Shown piece after piece: positions 1 to 5,002 of a stretch of DNA of 5,002 nucleotides; position 1 is the first letter of the stretch; each line of letters begins with the position of its first letter. The stretch is from Methylobacteriaceae bacterium (GTDB lineage: Bacteria > Pseudomonadota > Alphaproteobacteria > Rhizobiales > Beijerinckiaceae), in contig JAISTL010000202.1 in NCBI GenBank assembly GCA_031272615.1, forward strand, positions 1 through 5,002. The letters are read 5' to 3'. The position numbers and the translations under genes are program-made. The notes under the pieces were generated by a model. That model did no database searches. It saw only the letters and a program-made list of their open reading frames with translations, and was not told the DNA's origin.

Positions 1-119
1 CGATTACAACTCAGTGTTTCTTGTTTTTTTTTATTTTTTTTTAACAAAGATTCCCCTTGCCTGCCGCCCCCACCCCACCCAAGGCGGGCGGAACCGTGTC
101 CACCACCGTCCACCACGCC
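1..119. other. Non-coding stretch downstream of the portal gene, with T tract and C-rich block
   Basis: I see no convincing gene here. Positions 24-42 are nine T, one A, nine T. On the minus strand, in the sense of the portal transcript, this is an A-rich tract, so it is not a U-run terminator for that transcript. Positions 53-80 hold four C-runs (53-56, 67-71, 73-76, 78-80), which are G-runs on the minus strand. CCGCCC at 64-69 can pair with GGGCGG at 86-91. A 9-10 base direct repeat, GTCCACCAC, occurs at 98-107 and 108-116. The T tract could end a plus-strand transcript entering from the left, but I find no GC-rich stem before it. It could also be an A-tract upstream of a promoter for a minus-strand gene lying outside the window. 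Confidence 0.5.
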
Positions 120-1856
120 TTACCGCGCCGCTTTGCGCGCTTCGGCCAGCAGCTTTTCGGCGCGGGCGAGGCGTTCGGCGGCTTCGGCCTTCAGGCGGCG
201 GATTTCGGCGTCGGCCAGGGCGTCGACTTCCGGCGCGGGTTCGGCCGGCGGCGGTTCGAGGGCGCGCAGCAGCGTCTCCTTGTTGCTGAGCGACGAGGCC
301 AGGATCAGCAGCTTGGGCGGAACCGGCACGCCGCGCCCGGCCAGCTCGGCCAGGGTGCGGAACTCCTCGAACTGCGTCGTGGCCGCAAACGGCGCGCGTT
401 CCACCACCAGGTCGACGCCGGTTTCCGCCAGGCGGGTGCGCTGCAGCGGCGCGCCGCTCACCGGGTCGATGAGCGGAACACCGTCGGCGTCGACCACCGG
501 CTCGTTGAGGCGGATGAAGCGCGCCGCGCCGACATCATCGGTGACGCGCACGAACATCGGCGCCGTCCAGAACTGGCGGGCGCGGGCCCACACCTGCCGG
601 TAGACGCGCAGCACCCAGTCGTTATGGGCGGAAAACAGCGTCGCCAGTTCCGCCATGCCCGCCTGCTGCCGGGCCAGCACGGCGCGGCCCGACGCCGCGG
701 TCTCCTCGCCGTCACGCCCGACAAGCGCCGGCGTCGGCCCCAGGCGGTCGAGGAACGCCTTGGCCTCGGTGAGCAGTTCGCCCTGCCCCGCGGCTTCAAC
801 GCCGTTGTCGATGATGCCGATATCCTGCCCCCACACGGCGTTGGCGGCCAGCACCACCTCGCCGTCCGGGCGGCTCAGGGCCTGGCGCAGTTCCCCCGGG
901 TTGCGGGTGGTCAGCGCGCCCTCCCGGCGGAACATCTGCCGGGTGTGCAGCATGTGCAGCAACCGCGAGCGGCGGCGGTTGATTTCGTCCTGCGGCGAGC
1001 GCATGTCGCGCACCACGCCGTAGCGGGCGTTGTCGCGGCCGATATAGGCCGACACCGCCTCGATGGGGCAGGCCGGCGCGCCGTCGGCGTCCCGGGAGGG
1101 CGAGTCACCGCAGCGGATGAGGCCGCCGCCGGTGAACACGGCGTGGCGCCACACGCCGCCCTCGCGGTGGTACATCTCCACCGCCAGCACCCGGCGGCGG
1201 CGGCTGTCGGCCCAGGCGGAGCGGGGACGGTCAGCGAAGCCGTCATCGGCGGAAAACGCGCCCTCCAACGCATCGCGCGCCGCCTCGCCATAGAGCGCCA
1301 GCAGGTCGCCGGCATCCAGCCACTGGGCGGTGCCGAGATAGCGGGCGTCGGAAAAGTCACTCTCGCGGGAGAACGGGTCATGGAAGAAATTCTCCCAGCG
1401 CAGGCGGCGCACGCGGATATCCGGCCGGCCGCCGGCGCCCCCCGCCTCCACCTCGATGAGCGCCGCGCCGGAGCCGCCGACAAGCATGTCGCGCAGCACA
1501 TCGACGCGGGTTTTGTCAAACCGGTTGATATCGGCGACAAAGCGCAGCGTGTCGGTGGCGACGGAGGCGGCGGCCTCGTCGGCGGGGGTGCGCGGCCAGG
1601 CGCGCGGCGACGTCTGGGTGTTCTCCTCGACGCCGCACAGCGCCTCCACCTTGGCGCGCACCAGGTTGAAGGTCACCGCCGGCTGGCCGCGGCGGCGGAA
1701 CTCGGCAAGCTCCGCGTCGGACCACTGGCGGCCGTGGTAATAGTCAAAATCGGTTTCCGCCTCCTGACGGGCGGCGGCGTCCATCCGCCGCGCCTCGTCG
1801 AACAGCGCCTTGACATGGCTGAGACGGTGTTCGTCCATGATATCGATGTTATTCAT
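120..1856 (-). CDS. Phage portal protein, P22-like family
   Basis: A complete 578-residue protein ending in TAA at 120-122. Portal proteins form the dodecameric ring at one capsid vertex through which DNA is packaged and ejected and to which terminase and tail dock. The N-terminal third looks like P22-type portals: an acidic start, then FDYYHGRQW (37-45), a GQPAVTFNLV stretch (57-66), a polar helix over 67-110 and a LRDMLVGGSGAALIEVE segment (121-137). WENFFHDPFSRE (154-165), YIGRDNARYGVVRDM (271-285) and DEINRRRSRLLHMLH (290-304) are further portal-like blocks. The tail (about 536-578) is Pro-rich, then an Ala/Glu/Arg helix that may be coiled coil. P22 gp1 is 725 residues, so this one is compact. 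I start it at ATG 1856 because AAAGGAA lies 7 bases upstream; the frame stays open to 2198, but that extension overlaps the divergent gene and is low-complexity. There is no frameshift. Family assignment is by recognition, not a search. Confidence 0.85.
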   Translation of the reverse strand: MNNIDIMDEHRLSHVKALFDEARRMDAAARQEAETDFDYYHGRQWSDAELAEFRRRGQPAVTFNLVRAKVEALCGVEENTQTSPRAWPRTPADEAAASVATDTLRFVADINRFDKTRVDVLRDMLVGGSGAALIEVEAGGAGGRPDIRVRRLRWENFFHDPFSRESDFSDARYLGTAQWLDAGDLLALYGEAARDALEGAFSADDGFADRPRSAWADSRRRRVLAVEMYHREGGVWRHAVFTGGGLIRCGDSPSRDADGAPACPIEAVSAYIGRDNARYGVVRDMRSPQDEINRRRSRLLHMLHTRQMFRREGALTTRNPGELRQALSRPDGEVVLAANAVWGQDIGIIDNGVEAAGQGELLTEAKAFLDRLGPTPALVGRDGEETAASGRAVLARQQAGMAELATLFSAHNDWVLRVYRQVWARARQFWTAPMFVRVTDDVGAARFIRLNEPVVDADGVPLIDPVSGAPLQRTRLAETGVDLVVERAPFAATTQFEEFRTLAELAGRGVPVPPKLLILASSLSNKETLLRALEPPPAEPAPEVDALADAEIRRLKAEAAERLARAEKLLAEARKAAR

Positions 1857-1863
1857 GAGTGTG

Positions 1864-1870
1864 TTCCTTT
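1864..1870 (-). promoter_or_regulatory. Ribosome binding site of the portal gene
   Basis: AAAGGAA on the minus strand lies 7 bases before ATG 1856. It decides the start in favour of the 578-residue form over the longer open frame that runs up to 2198. Confidence 0.7.
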
Positions 1871-1939
1871 CGGTTGTTGAAATGGTTTCTGATTCAGGGA
1901 ATGGTTCAGCGGCGGGCAATCCGCGGCGTGTTGAAGGCC

Positions 1940-1970
1940 AAAAAACCCAAACAGCCGGACGGGCGCTGTT
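1940..1970 (-). terminator. Possible Rho-independent terminator reading leftward
   Basis: Read on the minus strand, AACAGC (1970-1965) and GCTGTT (1955-1950) form a 6-bp stem with a 9-base loop, followed by TGGG and then six T (1945-1940). The T run is offset from the stem by four bases and the stem is short, so this is weak. It would stop leftward transcripts coming from the transposase or from antisense DUF898 transcription before the portal gene. The right side of the stem overlaps the -35 element of the rightward promoter, so an operator role is also possible. Confidence 0.3.
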
Positions 1971-1997
1971 GCCGACAGGCCGGTTCCCGGGTATACT
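1969..1997 (+). promoter_or_regulatory. Sigma70-like promoter for the DUF898 gene
   Basis: TTGCCG (1969-1974) and TATACT (1992-1997) are separated by 17 bases. The -35 matches consensus at 4 of 6 positions and the -10 at 5 of 6. The expected start of transcription is near 2004, giving a leader of about 60 bases before ATG 2066. The rest of the 1857-2065 interval shows nothing I recognise apart from a small GCGG-GCAAT-CCGC inverted repeat near 1910-1925. Confidence 0.5.
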
Positions 1998-2054
1998 GCA
2001 GCGGTTATTTCCTGATTCGGTTTCATGGGTGCGTTTCGCCCGTCGTTGTTGACC

Positions 2055-2059
2055 TGGAG
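2055..2059 (+). promoter_or_regulatory. Ribosome binding site of the DUF898 gene
   Basis: TGGAG lies 6 bases before ATG 2066 on the plus strand. It supports that start over the in-frame GTG at 2240, which has no visible ribosome binding site and lies just before the conserved domain. Confidence 0.55.
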
Positions 2060-2065
2060 CGTGCC

Positions 2066-2374
2066 ATGCCCGATATCCGGGGCTTGTCCCATCCGAGCCG
2101 CCATCATGTGCCGGAACCCATCCGGCGGCGCAAAGCCCGTGCGCCGGCCCTGTGGCCGGAACACGACCTTTATGACCAACCGCCGCCGGCGCCCGCATCC
2201 CCGCTGCGGCAGGCGAAACGGCCCGCGGACGACACAGGCGTGTTCACGCCCATCGAATTCACCGGCACGGCGGGGGAATACTTCGGCATCTGGATTGTCA
2301 ACATCCTGCTCACCATCGTGACGGTGGGGTTTTACTCCGCCTGGGCCAAGGTGCGGCGCAAACGCTATTTCTAT
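2066..2374 (+). pseudogene. DUF898/YjgN-family membrane protein, N-terminal part, interrupted by an IS
   Basis: First 103 codons of a DUF898 (E. coli YjgN-like) inner-membrane protein; the function of this family is not established. Residues 1-60 are a Pro/Arg-rich, probably disordered extension that E. coli YjgN lacks. The conserved start of the domain follows: a FTGTAGEYF motif (65-73), a first membrane segment (about 72-93, WIVNILLTIVTVGFYSAW) and the basic WAKVRRKRYFY end (93-103). These line up with FHGTGERYF, VNVLLTIITLGIY and KCKRYLY as I recall them from YjgN. After residue 103 the frame runs into the insertion sequence, adds 15 foreign residues and stops at 2420-2422, so any product would be about 118 residues with one membrane segment, very likely non-functional. 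The gene is divergent from the portal gene and has its own likely promoter at 1969-1997, which suggests an independent host gene. Confidence 0.85.
2369..2374. repeat. Target site duplication, left copy (TTCTAT)
   Basis: TTCTAT directly precedes the left terminal repeat and is repeated exactly after the right one at 4210-4215. The flanking bases differ on both sides (T versus G before, C versus G after), so the duplication is exactly 6 bp. Confidence 0.9.
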
Positions 2375-2402
2375 CCTGAATTCCCGGAAAATGTAGTATA
2401 CG
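2375..2402 (+). repeat. Left terminal inverted repeat of the IS
   Basis: 28 bp beginning CCTGAATTCCC and ending GTAGTATACG. It matches the reverse complement of 4182-4209 at 24 of 28 positions; the four differences fall at repeat positions 12-14 and 18, between the two conserved blocks. Weaker similarity continues a further 15 bases or so inward if one gap is allowed. Confidence 0.9.
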
Positions 2403-2418
2403 TTGAGTTATGGCGCTG

Positions 2419-4029
2419 TTAGTTGAGCGAAGCGGTCATTATGGAGTGATCGATACCGATGGCGGCGAGAATAGTTTTCTGGGTTTTTGTGAGGGGCATC
2501 ATCACCCTTGTATGATCGGCGAGGGTGACGGCTTTGATTTTACGCAATTCGAGCAGGACTTTTTCGAAGGTCAATTTTTTTGTTTCGGGATTTGATTTGA
2601 TTTTCCGCAAGAGCCATGAGCGCACGATGAGGGCCAGGAAGCCGATGAAGACCTTTCCTTCGGTGGTTTTGTTGATGTGAGTATGCAACCGTTTGAAATC
2701 GAGGGCGTTTTTCAGCTGGTCGAAGTTTTTTTCTATGACGTCCCGTTCGCGATAGATGCGTATCACGTCATCGCTGCTCAGATGTGTGTCGGAACTGAGA
2801 ATGATGAAGTAACCGGCGCGCTTCAGGCGCTCGTCGATTTTTCCATGGTCGCGCTGGAAACGGATATCCGTTTTGCCTTCCTTTTCGACCATGAAATAGT
2901 CTGTGTATTTTTTGGTAATACGGCGGGGCTTGTCCATTTCCGTCAATTCGGCGGACAGCCTCTCGATGCGCGAAAACAGTTCTTTCTCGTCCAACGCCTG
3001 CTTTTCCGGATCGAAAAACACGTGTGCGGTCATTGTGACGCCGTATAATTCACAGTCGATCCGTTTGCCGTATATCTCATCTTCGGCGATCCTGTTGGCC
3101 GATTTGCGGATATCAGCGCCGTATGTGTCGACGAGGTTTGCCGCGTCAACCCGTCCCGAGGGCAGAGGAACAATGAACGGAAATCCCTGTTTTTTCATGT
3201 GCCGCAGGTTGTCTTCGCTGACAAACCCCCGGTCCAGGACAAACCGTACGTTGCCTATGCCGAGGCTCACCGCGTTGCGCAGCATGAAAATCAGGTGGCT
3301 CTTGTCCGTGATGCTGCCGCTGTACAGGGTGTAGTAAACCGGAAGAGACGACGTCGCCCCGTAATACATCCCGAGGTTGACCTGCGGCAAGTCGTCGTGA
3401 TCCCGGTTGTATCCCCACTCGGCAATTTCGATGTCCATCGCCCGCGTCGAAATGGACGTCACGTCGTAGGCGATATACTCCTGTTCGGCCCTGCGTCCGA
3501 CCCAGTCGGCAAAGAATGCCATGCGCTCGGCATACGTGAGTGACGCAAACATCTCTGCACACCGCCGGTCGTCAAACGGTTCCACAAAGGGGACATCCGT
3601 CACATCAAACCAGTCGGCCATGTACATCATGACGTTGCCCTCGCATATCATGTAAAACGAACACGCCAGCATCTCCCGCCATTTCCCGGGGAAACACCTC
3701 TGCAGGACCGCCAACAGTCCCGTTTCCCCAGCCACCCGCCAAAGAACGTCAACAGGGCCGAAATCGGATATCCTATGCGGCAAATCATGCGCCGGTACCA
3801 CATCACCCCCCGCGCCCTGTTCGGGAAAAATCTCAAAGTATCGTTTATTCGGGATGAGCATGCCGGTGGCGCTGTCCTTCTTGCCGATGGCAACTTCGTC
3901 GCTCGTCGGCTTGCCGTTCCTGTTCCTGTAAGCCCTGAGCGTATAGTAAACGTACAAAGTCCCGTTGGGCGACTTTTTGAAAGTTATTCTCTTCTTCGGC
4001 ATGGCAACCGGCTTTGAATAAAGTGACAT
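2419..4029 (-). CDS. IS1634-like DDE transposase
   Basis: An intact 536-residue transposase that would cut and join the element ends. The N-terminus (MPKKRITFKKS, then YVYYTLRAYRNRNGK) has the short basic, beta-rich start common in this family. The catalytic RNase H-like core shows D189 (IAYDVTSIS), D266 (RFVLDRGFVSEDN) and E433 in an exact IS4-type signature: Y426-(2)-R429-(3)-E433-(6)-K440. The 203-245 stretch (AEWGYNRDHDD, then QVNLGMYYGATSSLPVYYTLYSGSITDKSHL) is typical of IS1634-type enzymes. A long insertion of about 160 residues separates the second D from the E, as expected for IS4-group enzymes. I chose ATG 4029 because GGAGGAGG lies just upstream at 4042-4035; Met10 is an alternative with no better site. 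All catalytic residues are present and there is no frameshift, so the enzyme may be active. Confidence 0.92.
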   Translation of the reverse strand: MSLYSKPVAMPKKRITFKKSPNGTLYVYYTLRAYRNRNGKPTSDEVAIGKKDSATGMLIPNKRYFEIFPEQGAGGDVVPAHDLPHRISDFGPVDVLWRVAGETGLLAVLQRCFPGKWREMLACSFYMICEGNVMMYMADWFDVTDVPFVEPFDDRRCAEMFASLTYAERMAFFADWVGRRAEQEYIAYDVTSISTRAMDIEIAEWGYNRDHDDLPQVNLGMYYGATSSLPVYYTLYSGSITDKSHLIFMLRNAVSLGIGNVRFVLDRGFVSEDNLRHMKKQGFPFIVPLPSGRVDAANLVDTYGADIRKSANRIAEDEIYGKRIDCELYGVTMTAHVFFDPEKQALDEKELFSRIERLSAELTEMDKPRRITKKYTDYFMVEKEGKTDIRFQRDHGKIDERLKRAGYFIILSSDTHLSSDDVIRIYRERDVIEKNFDQLKNALDFKRLHTHINKTTEGKVFIGFLALIVRSWLLRKIKSNPETKKLTFEKVLLELRKIKAVTLADHTRVMMPLTKTQKTILAAIGIDHSIMTASLN

Positions 4030-4034
4030 GACAT

Positions 4035-4042
4035 CCTCCTCC
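4035..4042 (-). promoter_or_regulatory. Strong ribosome binding site of the transposase
   Basis: GGAGGAGG on the minus strand, 5 bases before ATG 4029. It is unusually close to the ideal anti-16S sequence for a transposase, many of which are poorly translated. It abuts the palindrome at 4043-4066. Confidence 0.75.
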
Positions 4043-4066
4043 GTATCCTACACTATTATAGGATAC
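4043..4066. repeat. 8-bp palindrome with 8-base spacer at the transposase promoter
   Basis: GTATCCTA (4043-4050) and TAGGATAC (4059-4066) are perfect inverted copies separated by CACTATTA. The TATAAT -10 box lies mainly in the spacer and overlaps one arm by two bases. The predicted transcription start (about 4048) lies inside the palindrome, so most transcripts would not contain the whole hairpin; this favours a protein-binding operator over an RNA stem. Confidence 0.7.
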
Positions 4067-4081
4067 AGAGCCGAATGTCAA
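4055..4081 (-). promoter_or_regulatory. Sigma70 promoter of the transposase
   Basis: On the minus strand, TTGACA (4081-4076) and TATAAT (4060-4055) are both perfect consensus hexamers. The spacer is 15 bases, shorter than the optimal 17, which should lower strength. A 5-bp inverted repeat, AGAGC (4067-4071) and GCTCT (4082-4086), brackets the -35 box. The promoter lies inside the element and drives only the transposase. Confidence 0.7.
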
Positions 4082-4181
4082 GCTCTTTCCGCTCATTCCC
4101 CAAAAGAAATTAACGAAAAAACCTTATTCAATCAATAACTTGAAACTCGTCGCCGACCACACCAGCCAACGCCCAAACCAC

Positions 4182-4209
4182 CGTATACTACTTTTCAAGG
4201 GAATTCAGG
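4182..4209 (-). repeat. Right terminal inverted repeat of the IS
   Basis: Reverse complement begins CCTGAATTCCC and ends GTAGTATACG, as in the left repeat, with TTGAAAA in place of GGAAAAT between the two blocks. It ends directly at the right TTCTAT copy. Confidence 0.9.
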
Positions 4210-4215
4210 TTCTAT
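4210..4215. repeat. Target site duplication, right copy (TTCTAT)
   Basis: Exact copy of 2369-2374, directly after the right terminal repeat. In frame it encodes a duplicated Phe-Tyr. Confidence 0.9.
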
Positions 4216-5002
4216 GCCAATACCCATGTGCTGGGCTATTCCCTGGAATACCACGCCACCCCGCAGCAGATACTGATCGGCCGCCTCATCATCGTCGGCT
4301 GGCTGGTGCTGCTGGTCATCCTGTGGACCATCGACCGCCGCCTTGGTATCCTTGCCGCGCTGTCGGCGGTGTTCTTTGTGCCGTGGATGATTTCCCGCGG
4401 GCTCAAGTTCGCGGCGCGCCATACCAGTTGGCGCAACGTGCGCTTCCGGTTCGCCGGCGGCGGCGGCGGCGCCTTCGTGGCGGGGTTCATCCAAATGCTC
4501 GTGACATCGTTTCCCTGGATCCAGCCGCTGGCGTGGCACAGGGCCAACCACTATCTGTATGACAGTCTCAGCTGGGGGCCCGTGTGCTTCAAGGTCCATG
4601 CCACCGTCGGCAAGGTGTTTCGCGTCGGGTTGGTCTCACTGGCATGGATGGTCGGCCTTCTTATCGGTGTGTTGGTCGTGGCCTTTGCGCTTACCGTGTT
4701 AGGCATGGTCTTTGCGCTCATCCCGAAGGACGGGGGCCAATCCGAACCGCTCGTGATGTTTATTTCCAACGTCACTATATTCATAGGCGCCGTGATCATC
4801 GTGGTAAACCTGGCCTGTTACCGCATCCGGGTGTTCAACGCCATCCGCTCGTCGCTGACGGCGACATGGGAACCGGAAAAATGGATCGCCGGCGCCGATT
4901 ATGCCGCGATGCACCGGCGCGGCGCACCGGCGCCGGGCGCCGTGGTCGCGATGGTGAACAGCCGGATGAGTCCGCGGCACTGGGTGTGGATCTGGACCAG
5001 CA
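4216..5002 (+). pseudogene. DUF898/YjgN-family membrane protein, C-terminal part, cut by the IS and by the window edge
   Basis: Continuation of the gene begun at 2066. Joined to codon 103 it gives residues 104-365 and is still open at the window end (YjgN of E. coli is about 398 residues). It starts ANTHVLGYSLEYHATPQQ, the usual block after the first membrane segment in DUF898, then shows hydrophobic segments at about 123-140, 145-162, 188-206, 236-271 and 284-303, and the YRIRVFNAI block (305-313). A Gly run (184-188) and an Arg/Pro-rich loop (336-345) are local features. Upstream, the frame is open only to 4144 inside the IS and has no ATG, GTG or TTG before GTG 4228, which lacks a ribosome binding site; separate expression is therefore unlikely. 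No frameshift or stop is seen in this part, so apart from the insertion the gene is undamaged. Confidence 0.85.

Larger units (their letters stand above)
2375..4209 (-). mobile_element. Complete insertion sequence, IS1634-like (IS4 superfamily), 1835 bp
   Basis: The boundaries come from three agreeing signs: 28-bp imperfect inverted repeats at both ends, an exact 6-bp duplication outside them, and exact restoration of the DUF898 frame when the element and one duplication copy are removed. It carries one gene, a 536-residue transposase on the minus strand, whose stop lies 17 bases inside the left repeat. The right end holds about 180 non-coding bases with the transposase promoter. The coding region looks clearly less GC-rich than the flanking genes, which fits an element from elsewhere. 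IS1634-family members are about 1.5-2 kb; IS1634 and IS1549 are known for sometimes very long variable target duplications, whereas here it is only 6 bp. The family call rests on transposase features and could shift to another IS4-related group. Confidence 0.92.

Noticed and set aside
98..116. Two tandem copies of GTCCACCAC considered as a CRISPR or attachment repeat.
   Set aside because: There are only two short adjacent copies with no spacers, and no partner copy in the window.
57..1880. A 607-codon open frame on the plus strand opposite the portal gene, longer than the portal itself.
   Set aside because: It is the complementary reading of a high-GC gene, where stops are rare. Its product is rich in Gly, Arg, Ala and His with no recognisable domain, while the minus strand reads as a portal with a good ribosome binding site.
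1857..2198. Upstream extension of the portal frame by 114 codons.
   Set aside because: It has no supporting ribosome binding site, is low-complexity, and overlaps the promoter and start of the divergent DUF898 gene.
2677..3048. Several plus-strand open frames within the transposase region (also 2903-3334 and 3199-3543).
   Set aside because: They are opposite-strand shadows of the intact transposase and show no domain or convincing start site.
2391..4191. Shorter IS ends at the inner GTAGTATACG block.
   Set aside because: Ends placed there leave no exact target duplication and do not restore the DUF898 frame, whereas 2375 and 4209 do both.
4182..4228. Outward promoter in the IS right end that could drive the DUF898 fragment.
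   Set aside because: TATACT at 4185-4190 resembles a -10 box, but no -35 lies at a usable distance and the fragment has no start codon with a ribosome binding site.
4140..4562. Open frame crossing from the IS right end into the DUF898 fragment.
   Set aside because: It is out of frame with the conserved DUF898 sequence and its product is unlike any family I recognise; the true frame is the one starting at 4216.

Overview
This window shows a GC-rich bacterial chromosome carrying one phage gene and one transposon-disrupted gene. The host is probably a Gram-negative proteobacterium, judged from high-GC coding, a YjgN-family (DUF898) membrane protein and a P22-type portal. I cannot name the genus. 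Nothing here looks like a new defence or RNA system. The best signal is a cleanly resolved, apparently recent insertion sequence with exact ends and an exact target duplication.

Layout: positions 1-119 are non-coding and hold a 9T-A-9T tract and a C-rich stretch (G-rich on the minus strand). Positions 120-1856 (minus strand) encode a complete 578-residue phage portal protein of the P22 type, with a good ribosome binding site. Positions 1857-2065 form a divergent intergenic region with a sigma70-like promoter reading rightward and a possible terminator reading leftward. From 2066 (plus strand) starts a DUF898/YjgN-family inner-membrane protein gene. It is broken after codon 103 by an 1835-bp insertion sequence (2375-4209) and continues at 4216 past the right edge of the window.

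The insertion sequence has 28-bp imperfect terminal inverted repeats (24 of 28 identical), a 6-bp target duplication (TTCTAT at 2369-2374 and 4210-4215) and one intact 536-residue DDE transposase on the minus strand. The transposase carries the IS4-type Y-(2)-R-(3)-E-(6)-K signature and resembles the IS1634 family. Its promoter has a perfect TTGACA and a perfect TATAAT, with the -10 box inside an 8-bp palindrome. Removing the element plus one TTCTAT copy restores the DUF898 frame exactly across the junction (RYFY joined to ANTHVLGY).

How the parts relate: the portal gene belongs to a prophage or remnant whose other genes would lie to the left. No terminase lies upstream of it in this window, where a P22-like gene order would put one, so 1857-2065 may be a prophage edge or a rearrangement point. 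The DUF898 gene is probably a host gene and is very likely inactivated. The transposase reads leftward, antisense to the first part of DUF898 and toward the portal gene, with no clear terminator inside the element.
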